A stretch of 21,014 nucleotides of DNA from Fidelibacterota bacterium UBA6817 (GCA_002452555.1 DKER01000089.1:1-21014); one strand, 5' to 3'. Shown: positions 1-8,604, numbered from the stretch's first letter. A program made the numbers and translations. The notes: generated from the sequence alone by a model not told the origin.

Positions 1-666
1 CAAGCTGAAGCAGCATATAAAATTGCTCGTGAACAGCTGGATGATTCAATCATCAAAGCTCCAATAGACGGATTTGTATCCGGAAGAACACTCAGCGTGG
101 GAGATATGGCTGCAGGTCAGTTCCCTCTTTTAACGCTTAGTAGCAAGGATCAATTGAAAATAAATGTGGATGTGATCGAGAGAGATCTGCAAAGCATCAG
201 GATTGGAATGGATGTGAATGTGTTTGTGGATGCGATTCCGGGTAACGTCTTTAACGGAAAAATCGCCCGGATTTCTCCCATTGTAAATCCGGCGACACGG
301 ACCGGTCAGGTAGAAATCCTTCTGGAAAATCCTGATAACCTTTTAAAACCCGGGATGTTTTCCAGACTGGAAATAATCGTTGAATCCAAAGATGATGTCT
401 TGATTGTCAATCGAAATAATGTGGATGTAAGAACATCCCGGCGATCGAACGGAAGCACAATCCGGGATGCGGAAATTGAACAGATTTACTTTGTTTATGT
501 GGTTAAGGATAGTCTTGCATTAGAACGGACAATTCGAATCGGCATCGAATCCGGAATGTTTTATGAAGTTACAGACGGACTTGAATTCAATGATATGATT
601 GTTTCTACGGGAAGAACAAACCTCAGGGATTCAACCATGGTAGATGTAGTGAAAGTGAATGAGTAA
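1..666 (+). CDS. RND efflux periplasmic adaptor (HlyD/membrane fusion family), 5' truncated
   Basis: This is the C-terminal 221 residues of a membrane fusion protein that bridges an RND pump to an outer-membrane channel. The open frame runs in from the left edge without a start. The first visible residues (AREQLDDSIIKAPIDGFVSG) match the end of the coiled-coil hairpin followed by the second half of the lipoyl-like domain, which carries the family's typical 'I.AP.DG.V' motif. A beta-barrel domain follows (roughly nt 150-400, including PATRTGQVEI and LLKPGMFSRLEI, typical of the family). A membrane-proximal C-terminal domain completes the protein. The gene ends with tandem stops TAATAA, 15 bases before the RND pump, so the two are surely co-transcribed. 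The signal sequence or lipobox and the first hairpin strand lie outside the window. The substrate cannot be told. Confidence 0.93.
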   Translation, partial: QAEAAYKIAREQLDDSIIKAPIDGFVSGRTLSVGDMAAGQFPLLTLSSKDQLKINVDVIERDLQSIRIGMDVNVFVDAIPGNVFNGKIARISPIVNPATRTGQVEILLENPDNLLKPGMFSRLEIIVESKDDVLIVNRNNVDVRTSRRSNGSTIRDAEIEQIYFVYVVKDSLALERTIRIGIESGMFYEVTDGLEFNDMIVSTGRTNLRDSTMVDVVKVNE

Positions 667-681
667 TAACAGGATTATACA

Positions 682-3600
682 ATGAACATTTCAGAAATAA
701 GTATTCGCAGAGGTATCACTTTTTTCATGATATATATCCTGATTGTGGGTGCAGGACTTTTTGGATTATCCCAGTTGAAAATTGATCTTTTTCCTGAACT
801 GGAACTCCCTTTTATAGCAATTTTTACAACCTATGAAGGGGTAGGACCTGAAGATATTGAAAACTTGATTAACCGGCCGCTTGAAGAAGTGGTTATTTCG
901 GTTGAAGGCGTTGAACAGGTCAGTTCAATAGCACGAACCGGTTTATCTATCATTTTTGTTGAGTTTAACTGGGGCAGTGATATCAATGTAGGCGAGAATA
1001 ATATCAGGAAAAGTCTGGATCTTGTGCGGGATTTTCTCCCGTCTGAAGCCAGTGAACCCATAACATTTGCATTCAATCCTTCACTTCAGCCAATTTTATT
1101 TTTTAATGTATCGTCCGATGAATTGGGTGAAGTTGAGTTGAAGCAGATTCTTACCGAACAGGCACAGCCGAGACTTGAACGGCTTGAAGGTGTTGCTTCC
1201 GTCAGTATTTCCGGGGGAACGGTACGGGAAATTCAGATTATGATCGATCCCTACCGCCTTGCAGCCAACAACATGAGTATGGATCAGATTATCAATGCTG
1301 TGCGTCTTGCTAATCTGGATATTCCCGGAGGACTTCTGGAAGAAGGACGGAATGAATTTTCCGTTATAACCGAAACAAAATACAACAATATTGAAGATAT
1401 CAGAAATACAACGGTCGGTTATTCCAATATGGGGAAACCCATATACCTGCGGCATGTTGCAAATGTAATAGACGGATATAAAGAACAAACACAAATAGTC
1501 AGGAATAACAATAAAAACAGTATTGTCATTATGGTTTCAAAACAATCGGACGCCAATACGGTCAATACATGTAACAATATCATAAACTATTTACCCGTAC
1601 TTGAAAGCCAAATAGGTCGTGATGTTTCCTTTAACATTATTTTCAACCAGGCTGAATTTATTGAAAAATCAGTCCAGAATCTTTCAACTACGGCGATTCT
1701 TGCTTTTATTCTCTCTGCCCTTGTACTTTTCTTTTTTCTTAGACATATTGTCAGTTCATTGATTGTTGCCGTCTCTATTCCCATATCTATTCTGTTAACC
1801 TTTTTTATCATGAGTCAGCTTGATATTACCTTAAACATTATATCTATGGCAGGACTGGCTTTGGCAATTGGCTTATTGGTGGATAATTCAATTGTCGTTC
1901 TGGAAAACATTTTCAGACGAAATCATGAATTGAATGAGCCCATAAAAACAGCTGCTGAAATTGGTTCCAAAGAAATTTCAATGGCAATCGTAGCATCAAC
2001 CCTGACGACCATTTCCGTTTTTGTTCCCGTTTTGTTTCTTCCCGGTTTGTCAGGCGTTCTTTTTAATGATATGGCTCTTACAATTGTTGTATCCTTGCTC
2101 ACCTCTCTTTTTGTTGCTCTCACCCTTATCCCTCTTTTATCGTCACGGTTTCTTTCATTAAAGCAACAGGAACACCGTTTTAATCTGACTCGCTGGTTTG
2201 ATACAACTATTGAACGTTTTCTGGTGAAATTGTCTGATTTTTATGAAAAAACTCTGAAATGGGCATTGCACCATAAAAAATTCGTACTTCTGATTATTTT
2301 TGTTATAACGATTATAACTATTGCCTTCTCAGGCAGGATGGGGGGTGAATTTATTCCAAGAACAGATGAGGACCGGATTTCATTCAACGTGACTGCAGAA
2401 GTCGGTATTTCTCTTCCGGAAATGGACCGGCTTATCCTGGATATCGAAGACATTATCACCAATGAAGTCCCTGAAATGACAAACCTTTACGTGAATTTTG
2501 GGACCGGTGAAGGAATCGGAGCGTTTGGAGGCTCAAGCAACAGTGCTTCGATATATATTACGTTGCTTCCTAAGAATGAAAGAGATAGAACTCAGTTTGA
2601 AATCCAGGATGATCTGAGAGAAAAGCTGGGTAAAATTGCCGGTACAGAACTGGTATTTGAAAGCGGGAGGGGCCAGTTTGGCGGCGGTGGTGATTTGAGC
2701 GTAAAAATATTCGGTCAGGATTTGGATGAAATCAAAAAGATATCGGTTGATATCCGAAAGATTCTGGAAGGAATTCCGGGTGTAGTTGATATTAATTATT
2801 CCTATTCCAATCCAAAACCTGAATATCGCATATTCATCGATCGGGAACGGGTCAGCGCTATGGGACTTACGGTTCCGCAGGTAGCAAATACAATTAATAC
2901 AGCCGTCAAAGGATCAATTGTAACTCTGTACCGGGAAAAAGGTGAAGAATACAACATTACTATGCGATTTGATCGCGAATACAGGATGAATCATGAAGAT
3001 CTTCTGAAAATTCTCATAAAAACACCGGCCGGGAAACACGTTCCTCTTTCTCATTTTGTGACGATTGGTTCTTTCGATGGTCCCACAGAAATCACACGTG
3101 AGGATCAAAACAGATATGTTTCAGTCAATGCCAGTACCAGCGGCCGGGATATTCAAAGTATAAGGATTGATCTTGAACGCCAGCTGAAAACTGTTCCGTT
3201 CTCGCCTGATGTCCGATATGAAATTGGTGGAACGGCAGAAGAACAGCAAGAATCGTTTATGTATCTCACTATTGCAATTCTGGTAGCAATAGTTCTTGTA
3301 TATATGGTTATGGCTTCCCAGTTTGAATCACTTCTGGATCCTTTTATCATACTTTTTACGGTTCCTCTTGCTTTTCTGGGCGTGATCTGGGCGCTGCTGA
3401 TTACCGGCACCAATATTGGTGTGACCGTGCTGATCGGTGGTATGCTTCTTGTGGGTATTGTTGTGAATAACGGAATTGTGCTGATTGATTATATCAATCA
3501 GATCTTGAGAGACCGCGATCTGAAACTGATAGACTCCATTATTTTAGGTGCAAAAACCCGGTTAAGACCCGTTCTAATGACAGCCATGACAACAATTCTC

Positions 3601-3765
3601 TCTATGACACCTTTGGCACTTGAACTGGGTTCAGGAGCAGAAATCTGGGCCCCGATGGCCAAAGCGGTTATCGGCGGTCTGCTGGCCTCAACACTATTGA
3701 CGCTTATCTTTGTTCCGGTCCTCTTCTCTATGTTTCAAAAGAGGAAATTCCCGGACAGATTATAA
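682..3765 (+). CDS. RND multidrug/hydrophobe efflux transporter (AcrB/HAE-1-like)
   Basis: This is an inner-membrane proton-driven exporter of the resistance-nodulation-division superfamily, 1027 residues, the usual full length. It has the classic duplicated layout: TM1 near residues 10-28, a large periplasmic loop, a TM block at about 335-490, TM7 near 535, a second periplasmic loop and a final TM block at about 855-1015. Family motifs are clear, including FPELELPFI after TM1 and the TM4 motif GLLVDNSIVVLENIFRR. In TM4 the first of the two AcrB proton-relay aspartates is kept (D401) and the second is Asn (N402). In TM10 the position of the AcrB relay lysine is Asn (N929, in GIVVNNGIVLIDYIN). 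I recall this pattern from other RND subfamilies, so it is probably subfamily character rather than damage. The adaptor lies immediately upstream; no TolC-type gene is visible and it may lie to the left. A hairpin terminator follows. Drug, lipid or signal export are all possible. Confidence 0.95.
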   Translation: MNISEISIRRGITFFMIYILIVGAGLFGLSQLKIDLFPELELPFIAIFTTYEGVGPEDIENLINRPLEEVVISVEGVEQVSSIARTGLSIIFVEFNWGSDINVGENNIRKSLDLVRDFLPSEASEPITFAFNPSLQPILFFNVSSDELGEVELKQILTEQAQPRLERLEGVASVSISGGTVREIQIMIDPYRLAANNMSMDQIINAVRLANLDIPGGLLEEGRNEFSVITETKYNNIEDIRNTTVGYSNMGKPIYLRHVANVIDGYKEQTQIVRNNNKNSIVIMVSKQSDANTVNTCNNIINYLPVLESQIGRDVSFNIIFNQAEFIEKSVQNLSTTAILAFILSALVLFFFLRHIVSSLIVAVSIPISILLTFFIMSQLDITLNIISMAGLALAIGLLVDNSIVVLENIFRRNHELNEPIKTAAEIGSKEISMAIVASTLTTISVFVPVLFLPGLSGVLFNDMALTIVVSLLTSLFVALTLIPLLSSRFLSLKQQEHRFNLTRWFDTTIERFLVKLSDFYEKTLKWALHHKKFVLLIIFVITIITIAFSGRMGGEFIPRTDEDRISFNVTAEVGISLPEMDRLILDIEDIITNEVPEMTNLYVNFGTGEGIGAFGGSSNSASIYITLLPKNERDRTQFEIQDDLREKLGKIAGTELVFESGRGQFGGGGDLSVKIFGQDLDEIKKISVDIRKILEGIPGVVDINYSYSNPKPEYRIFIDRERVSAMGLTVPQVANTINTAVKGSIVTLYREKGEEYNITMRFDREYRMNHEDLLKILIKTPAGKHVPLSHFVTIGSFDGPTEITREDQNRYVSVNASTSGRDIQSIRIDLERQLKTVPFSPDVRYEIGGTAEEQQESFMYLTIAILVAIVLVYMVMASQFESLLDPFIILFTVPLAFLGVIWALLITGTNIGVTVLIGGMLLVGIVVNNGIVLIDYINQILRDRDLKLIDSIILGAKTRLRPVLMTAMTTILSMTPLALELGSGAEIWAPMAKAVIGGLLASTLLTLIFVPVLFSMFQKRKFPDRL

Positions 3766-3788
3766 CGGGTGAAAACTCAGTAAAAATC

Positions 3789-3822
3789 AAAAGGTCGGAT
3801 TCTCCGGCCTTTTTGGTTTTTT
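3789..3822 (+). terminator. Rho-independent terminator after the RND operon
   Basis: An 11-bp stem (3789-3799 with 3803-3813, one G-T wobble) has a three-base loop TTC and runs into a T-rich tail that includes TTTT and TTTTTT. It begins 24 bases after the RND stop codon, and the next gene starts 54 bases beyond it. It therefore separates the efflux operon from the cdsA group. Confidence 0.88.
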
Positions 3823-3875
3823 ATCAAGATGCAGTCTTGCTAATATGGGCTGATTAAATTAATTTCACTAGCTTT

Positions 3876-4712
3876 ATGAAAAGGAAAAAAACCACATCAT
3901 TGTTCAATCGGGTTCTGATCTCAGTGATCGGAATTCCGATCATTTTAGCCCTTATCTATGCAGGGGGATTCTGGTTTACAACCTTTATAGCTGCGGCTGT
4001 TTTTCTGTGTACATACGAATTTCTTAAACTGTTTAAATTTCCTTCAAAGGCGGTTTCGTTTTTTATAATCTTACTGAACACAAGTGTTACGTATCTCGTT
4101 TATTTAAAGCCTCTTGAATGGCTGATTATTCCGTTCCTTGGCGGTTGGACCATCATTGCCTTATGGCTGATGCTCCAATATCCGATTGCTGCGTTTGATA
4201 AGGCATTTATCGCGTTATCTTCTTTCATTTATCCCGGATTAGCTCTAGGCAGTATGGTGCTTGTCAGAGAATTACCGGCACAGTTGGGTGAATCATATTT
4301 TCTGGGTGCTAAAATCCTGTATCTGACGATGGCAATGATCTGGATTTGTGATACTCTTGCTTATTTTTTCGGTTCAGCCTACGGCACTGTAAAATTCAGC
4401 CCTAGCATCAGTCCGAATAAAACCTGGGAAGGTGCTATTGCCGGTTTTCTTGGCTCTCTGATTGTTGCCCTTGTTTCAAATCGTTATAATCTTATTCCAT
4501 ATTTTAATATAACGGATTATTTGATTCTTTCTGTTATTGCCGGTGTTTTGGGTCAGTTGGGCGATCTGGTGGAATCGACTGTAAAACGCTATGCCGGAGT
4601 TAAGGATTCATCCCGTTTATTGCTGGATCATGGCGGTGCGCTGGATCGGCTGGACAGTCTTGCTTTTACAGTGCCGGTTATATACATTTTTCTTGTGATA
4701 CGATTTGCCTGA
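3876..4712 (+). CDS. cdsA: Phosphatidate cytidylyltransferase
   Basis: This is CDP-diacylglycerol synthase, which makes CDP-diacylglycerol from phosphatidic acid and CTP at the inner membrane, the branch point of phospholipid synthesis. It has 278 residues, the normal family length, and about seven or eight hydrophobic segments. The C-terminal signature is present: SPNKTWEGAIAGFLGS in the central part, then STVKR..GVKDSS...DHGGALDRLDS near the end. This matches the CDP-alcohol cytidylyltransferase signature except that Leu replaces the Pro/Gly before D-HGG and Ala follows HGG. The metal and substrate residues KR, KD, HGG and DRLD are all kept. The ATG at 3876 has no convincing SD sequence, but the basic N-terminus MKRKKT followed by a hydrophobic helix is typical. 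In many genomes cdsA sits with uppS and dxr; here it is followed instead, after 33 bases, by a mutL/glmL-family gene. Confidence 0.95.
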   Translation: MKRKKTTSLFNRVLISVIGIPIILALIYAGGFWFTTFIAAAVFLCTYEFLKLFKFPSKAVSFFIILLNTSVTYLVYLKPLEWLIIPFLGGWTIIALWLMLQYPIAAFDKAFIALSSFIYPGLALGSMVLVRELPAQLGESYFLGAKILYLTMAMIWICDTLAYFFGSAYGTVKFSPSISPNKTWEGAIAGFLGSLIVALVSNRYNLIPYFNITDYLILSVIAGVLGQLGDLVESTVKRYAGVKDSSRLLLDHGGALDRLDSLAFTVPVIYIFLVIRFA

Positions 4713-4745
4713 AGATAATGAACTTTTACAACATAAGGGGTTATT

Positions 4746-6560
4746 GTGAAACCTGATGAAATTCGATCAATATTGGCAACGGATTGCGGTAGCACAACTA
4801 CAAAAGCAATCTTGATTGAAAAGCAGGGGGATGAATACCGTTTAGTCACGCGTGGTGAAGCTCCCACAACCGTTGAGGCACCGTTTGAAGATGTGACCAA
4901 AGGCGTACTTAATGCCGTCAAGGAAGTTGAAGAACTTCGGGGGCGGACTCTGCTGAAGGGTGATACGATTATCAGTCCGCAAAAGGGTGACAGCGGTGTT
5001 GATATCTATATTTCTACAAGTTCAGCCGGCGGAGGCCTTCAAATGATGGTCGCCGGTGTTGTTAAGGCAATGAGTGCCGAATCGGCAGAACGGGCTGCAT
5101 TGGGAGCCGGAGCTATTGTAATGGATGTCATGGCATCCAATGACGGCCGGATGCCTCATGAAAAAATCTCCCGAATCCGCCACCTCCGCCCGGACATGAT
5201 CCTACTGTCAGGCGGCGTAGACGGCGGCACTATCAGCCATGTTGTAGAAATGGCCGAATTGCTTCGTGCTGCCAATCCCAAACCCAGACTGGGAATCAAT
5301 TATCGCCTGCCTGTTATTTATGCAGGAAATAAAAATGCTGCGTCTGAAATTGAGAAGAATCTGGAAGATGTTACCGATCTTAGTGTCGTTCCTAATCTCC
5401 GGCCGGTTTTGGAAAAGGAAAATCTGGGTCCTGCCAGAGATAAAATCCATGATCTCTTTATGGAACATGTGATGGCCCAGGCTCCGGGATATAAACAACT
5501 GATGGCAATGACGCATGCTCCGATTATGCCCACACCCGGGGCAGTCGGTTCAATTATACAGGTTATTGCGCGAAATGAAAAAATTTCCGTTGTGGGGGTG
5601 GATATCGGCGGAGCCACAACCGATGTTTTTTCCGTATTTAACGATCCTGATTCACAGGAACCTGTTTTTAACCGTACCGTGAGTGCAAACCTTGGAATGA
5701 GTTATTCCATATCCAATGTGTTGGCTGAAGCAAAACTTGAAAATATCCTCCGGTGGGTCCCGTTTGAAATCAATGAAACAGACTTGCGAAACCGCATCGG
5801 CAACAAGATGATCCGGCCGACAACAATCCCGCAAAGTCTTGAAGAACTTAAAATTGAACAGGCTATAGCCCGGGAAGCTTTAAGATTGTCATTCGTTCAG
5901 CACAAATCCTTTGCTGTGGGACTTAAAGGCGTACAGAAAGAACGTACAATTTCCGATACGTTTGATCAATCTTCAACAGGGGAAACACTGGTTAATATGA
6001 TGGATTTGGACTTGCTGGTTGGCAGCGGAGGCGTTCTGTCCCATGCTCCCAGACGACATCAGTCTGCCAAAATGATGATTGATGCTTTCCTCCCGGAAGG
6101 AATTACCCAGCTTGCTGTAGACAGTATTTTCATGATGCCTCAATTGGGGGTTCTGGCCAGTGTTCACGAGAAAGCAGCAACAGAAGTGTTCAACAAAGAT
6201 TGTCTGTTAAGGCTTGGAACATGCATTGCTCCCGTTGGAAATGTTAAACCCGGCAAAGATTTTGTTACCGTGAATCTTGACCTTCCCAATGGCGAGAAGT
6301 TCAACAGAACAGTTTCTTACGGAGAGATGATTCTGGTAGAAACACCCTATGCTCCCGTAGAAGCTGAAATCATACCGGTTAGAGGTGTTGATGTGGGCGG
6401 AGGTGCAGGACAGGCTGTGAAAACGAAAATTTATGGCGGTCTGGTTGGAATTATTATCGATGCAAGAGGCAGAAATCCGTTTATCCTTCCCAAAAATCCG
6501 GGTGAACGGGTTGAAAAACTCAGTGCCTGGAGTGCTGCTGTCAAAGAATTTGAAAGTTAA
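4746..6560 (+). CDS. MutL/GlmL-family ASKHA ATPase (annotated as glutamate mutase MutL), orphan
   Basis: This 604-residue protein belongs to the family named after glutamate mutase-associated MutL/GlmL. It is unrelated to mismatch-repair MutL. It has the actin/Hsp70-type ATPase fold: phosphate-1 motif DCGSTTTKAILIE at about residues 13-25, a GGVDGGT segment, phosphate-2 motif DIGGATTDVFSV starting at D286, and an adenosine-like loop GSGGVLSHA at 426-434. In clostridia the gene lies between the mutase subunits genes glmS and glmE, and a role in protecting or reactivating the B12 enzyme has been proposed. No B12-binding or mutase-barrel gene is visible here, so that role cannot be assumed. The start is GTG at 4746 with SD AAGGGG about eight bases upstream. 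Only 12 bases separate it from the next gene, whose product is probably its functional partner. Confidence 0.88.
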   Translation: MKPDEIRSILATDCGSTTTKAILIEKQGDEYRLVTRGEAPTTVEAPFEDVTKGVLNAVKEVEELRGRTLLKGDTIISPQKGDSGVDIYISTSSAGGGLQMMVAGVVKAMSAESAERAALGAGAIVMDVMASNDGRMPHEKISRIRHLRPDMILLSGGVDGGTISHVVEMAELLRAANPKPRLGINYRLPVIYAGNKNAASEIEKNLEDVTDLSVVPNLRPVLEKENLGPARDKIHDLFMEHVMAQAPGYKQLMAMTHAPIMPTPGAVGSIIQVIARNEKISVVGVDIGGATTDVFSVFNDPDSQEPVFNRTVSANLGMSYSISNVLAEAKLENILRWVPFEINETDLRNRIGNKMIRPTTIPQSLEELKIEQAIAREALRLSFVQHKSFAVGLKGVQKERTISDTFDQSSTGETLVNMMDLDLLVGSGGVLSHAPRRHQSAKMMIDAFLPEGITQLAVDSIFMMPQLGVLASVHEKAATEVFNKDCLLRLGTCIAPVGNVKPGKDFVTVNLDLPNGEKFNRTVSYGEMILVETPYAPVEAEIIPVRGVDVGGGAGQAVKTKIYGGLVGIIIDARGRNPFILPKNPGERVEKLSAWSAAVKEFES

Positions 6561-6572
6561 ACGGAGAAAATT

Positions 6573-7700
6573 ATGGCTCATGCTTATACACCCGGTTTAA
6601 AAGTTCTGGCAAAAACACTGGTTAGCAAATCGCGCAGATTACCATTGAAAGGTGATGTGAAAGTGCGTGAAGGAGAATCGGTTCTGGCTGATCAGATCGT
6701 TGCCCATACTGATCTTCCCGGTAATATTTTTCCGGTGAATGTAGCAAATTTCCTTAATGTGGAACCGTCAGAGCTGGACGATTTCATGGTTAAGAAAGAG
6801 GGCGATGAGATTAAGAAAGGGGATATCCTGGCTGAAACCAAAGGAATTTTCGGCTTATTTAAAAGTTCAGTCGCTTCACCGGTTGATGGTGTCCTGGACT
6901 CATATTCTAAAGTGACGGGACAGGCAATTATCCGGGAAGCACCCATTCCTGTAAATATTTCTGCCTACATAGACGGAAAAGTATCCGAGGTTATTCCAGA
7001 AGAAGGGGTTATCCTCCAAACAACGGCAGCATTTGTTCAGGGTATTTTTGGAATCGGAGGAGAACGTAGAGGTGCTCTGAAGATTCTTACAAAAGATCCC
7101 GGTTCACCGCTGACCGAAGATCTTATCGATGAAAGCTGTAAGGGTAAGATCTTGGTTGGAGGCTCGTTCCTGACGCTCAATGCATTCAAAAAAGCGGAAA
7201 ATATGGGTGCTGAAGGAATTATCATCGGCGGTTTTAATTATAAGGATATTAAAGATATTGTGGGTTATGATATCGGAGTAGCCATTACCGGTGAAGAACC
7301 GGTAAAAACAACCTTGATTGTAACTGAAGGATTTGGTGAAATTAAAATGGCCGATCAGACATTTGAACTGCTCAAACACCATGAAGGGGATGTGGCTTCC
7401 ATAAACGGAGCCACTCAGATCAGAGCCGGGGTTATTCGTCCTGAAGTCATTATTTCACTGAAGGATGCTGCCGGAGACAGTATTAAACCCTCCGTCATTA
7501 AAGGAATGGAAAAAGGGACTGTTGTTCGTGTCATACGGGCACCCTATTTTGGTCTCTTGGGCGAAGTAACTGAACTGCCTCACGAACTTCAGCGGCTTGC
7601 ATCCGGATCCATGGCAAGAGTGGCTCGTGTTAAAATCTATGAAACCAAGGAAGACGTACTCCTTCCCAGAGCAAATCTTGAGATTTACGAAACAAAATAA
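6573..7700 (+). CDS. Conserved protein with barrel-sandwich (lipoyl/RnfC-like) and KOW-like segments, partner of MutL/GlmL-like ATPase
   Basis: The function is unknown. The 375-residue protein has no signal peptide or membrane span and is probably cytoplasmic. The N-terminal third contains two carrier-like beta segments: LPLKGDVKVREGESV near residues 23-37 and KKEGDEIKKGDILAE...VASPVDGVLDSYS near 74-112. These resemble barrel-sandwich hybrid folds of RnfC, lipoyl or biotin-carrier type, but the usual modified lysine motif is absent. The middle (about 180-290) is alpha/beta with a GGSFLTLNAFKKAENMGAEG stretch. The C-terminal 60 residues (KGTVVRVIRAPYFGLLGEV and on) look like a KOW/SH3-type barrel. 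SD GGAG precedes the ATG by eight bases. The gene follows the ATPase by 12 bases. I recall this kind of protein beside MutL/GlmL-like genes in other anaerobic lineages, but could not search to confirm it. Confidence 0.7.
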   Translation: MAHAYTPGLKVLAKTLVSKSRRLPLKGDVKVREGESVLADQIVAHTDLPGNIFPVNVANFLNVEPSELDDFMVKKEGDEIKKGDILAETKGIFGLFKSSVASPVDGVLDSYSKVTGQAIIREAPIPVNISAYIDGKVSEVIPEEGVILQTTAAFVQGIFGIGGERRGALKILTKDPGSPLTEDLIDESCKGKILVGGSFLTLNAFKKAENMGAEGIIIGGFNYKDIKDIVGYDIGVAITGEEPVKTTLIVTEGFGEIKMADQTFELLKHHEGDVASINGATQIRAGVIRPEVIISLKDAAGDSIKPSVIKGMEKGTVVRVIRAPYFGLLGEVTELPHELQRLASGSMARVARVKIYETKEDVLLPRANLEIYETK

Positions 7701-7721
7701 TCACCTTTTGCTTGTAATGAC

Positions 7722-7776
7722 TCCCGAAATTTTTTGCCTTATATCAGGCGATAAACCGGGACTTTATTCTTTTTTT
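7722..7776 (+). terminator. Possible terminator between the ATPase pair and the six-gene membrane operon
   Basis: An outer inverted repeat TCCCG/CGGGA (7722-7726 with 7757-7761) encloses an inner hairpin TTGCCT/AGGCGA (7734-7739 with 7746-7751, one wobble). The sequence that follows is T-rich (7762-7776, ending in seven T). The large internal loop makes the structure weaker than the other terminators in this window, so it may be only partly effective or fortuitous. Confidence 0.4.
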
Positions 7777-7792
7777 GTCATCAGGAATTTCC

Positions 7793-7798
7793 TATAAT
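7793..7798 (+). promoter_or_regulatory. Candidate -10 box TATAAT before the six-gene operon
   Basis: A perfect TATAAT lies 16 bases before the first ATG at 7815, in the 114-base gap after a T-run. No good -35 is present at 16-18 bases upstream (the region is mostly T), and the nearest TTGTCA (7775-7780) is only 12 bases away. The resulting leader would be very short. The position fits a new transcription unit. Confidence 0.35.
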
Positions 7799-7814
7799 AT
7801 TCAGAATCAATCGG

Positions 7815-8231
7815 ATGATTATGAATAATAAATCGTTGCTGAGCTGGAAAATAAATATGGTAAAGCAGAATCCTGCAAAGGGTGTCTCAGTTGCTGTGTT
7901 TATTCTTGCTTTATCCGTTTTTGCCGGAACAACAGCTGATAATGTCCTTTTTGTTTTTATATCCTTTATTGTTCTTGGGATTTATGTTCTGCCGTATTAT
8001 TTGCCGGTTACATATACACTGACCGAAACGTCAGTTATCATAAAAACCGGTTGGATGAAAAAGGAGAGGAATTGGAGTGAGTTCCGTCGCTGGGAGCAGA
8101 GCGGGAATGCTGTAAAACTTTACACGATGAAGAATCGGTCCCGTCTGGATAATTACAGAGCCTGGCTCCTGAGAACGGGACAGAGAATCGATGACGTCGT
8201 AACCATTGTTTCGGAAAAGATCCCATCATGA
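7815..8231 (+). CDS. Small two-TM membrane protein with bacterial PH-like domain
   Basis: This 138-residue protein was not recognised at gene level. Two closely spaced hydrophobic helices (about residues 24-41 and 43-62) are followed by a short beta-rich cytosolic domain, YTLTETSVIIKTGWMKKERNWSEF, and then more strands. This resembles bacterial PH (bPH) domains of the YdbT/DUF304 type, in which two TM helices precede 'Y.lt...l....G.......i.......v'. The start may be ATG 7815 or ATG 7821 (two codons on); neither has a good SD sequence. The stop overlaps the next start as ATGA, so the two genes are translationally coupled. It is the first gene of a six-gene group of membrane proteins and may tether or regulate the complex. 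Confidence 0.72.
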   Translation: MIMNNKSLLSWKINMVKQNPAKGVSVAVFILALSVFAGTTADNVLFVFISFIVLGIYVLPYYLPVTYTLTETSVIIKTGWMKKERNWSEFRRWEQSGNAVKLYTMKNRSRLDNYRAWLLRTGQRIDDVVTIVSEKIPS

Positions 8232-8575
8232 CTGACAGCATACCCTTTACACCGGAACAGGATTTGATGCTGGATATGATTGCTCAGGCTATTGTCCGGC
8301 GGGGAATGTCCGTGCCGGCGGTTTTTTTTATGCAGACATTGAAACCTCTGAATTTTATCGGCTCCCAGGCACTGGTGTTTTTCGGTCCTGTCATTGAATC
8401 AATTTTTCCGAAAAACGGGATTTACGATTTTGCCGAACTCATGGAAAACCGGGACAATGTGGACCGGCTTATGGCGAAAATTGAAGCATTGGAAAGTAAA
8501 AAAGATGAAAATGCTGTTGATAAGAAAACCGCGAACAAAAAATTTTTTGGCAAAAATAAAGTTAAAGAAAAATAA
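8228..8575 (+). CDS. Hypothetical small helical protein, coupled to the bPH-like gene
   Basis: The family was not recognised. The 115 residues start with an acidic, polar helix (PFTPEQDLMLDMIAQAIVRR). A moderately hydrophobic central stretch (about 26-58, rich in Phe, Pro and Leu) follows; it could lie in or on the membrane but is interrupted by Pro and Gly. An amphipathic helix with coiled-coil spacing (VDRLMAKIEALES, about 78-90) comes next. The C-terminal tail of about 25 residues is very rich in Lys. The ATG overlaps the previous stop, and SD-like purines within the upstream gene (GGAAAAGA) precede it. It is probably peripheral to the membrane and part of the same assembly as its neighbours. 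Confidence 0.7.
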   Translation: MTDSIPFTPEQDLMLDMIAQAIVRRGMSVPAVFFMQTLKPLNFIGSQALVFFGPVIESIFPKNGIYDFAELMENRDNVDRLMAKIEALESKKDENAVDKKTANKKFFGKNKVKEK

Positions 8576-8604
8576 ACTCTGCGATGAGCAGAATTAAGGA
8601 GACT

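Noticed and set aside
3825..3839. Inverted repeat CAAGA-TGCAG-TCTTG and a TAATAT box before cdsA as operator and promoter
   Set aside because: Only five pairs, a poor -35 and a 4/6 -10 match; chance occurrence in AT-rich spacer cannot be excluded.
4746..6560. DNA mismatch repair MutL
   Set aside because: Same name only. The sequence has actin/Hsp70-type phosphate motifs and no GHKL ATPase motifs.
6207..6581. Open frame of 124 codons on the - strand over the end of the MutL/GlmL-like gene
   Set aside because: Antisense to conserved coding sequence; composition looks random and it has no family resemblance.
7597..7797. + strand frame running past the end of the KOW-like gene into the intergenic gap
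   Set aside because: Begins inside a real gene in another frame, has no SD, and covers a probable terminator and promoter region.
8394..8597. Second + strand frame overlapping the 115-residue gene
   Set aside because: Overlaps a coupled, better-supported gene almost completely; its product is a low-complexity Lys/Trp-rich shadow.
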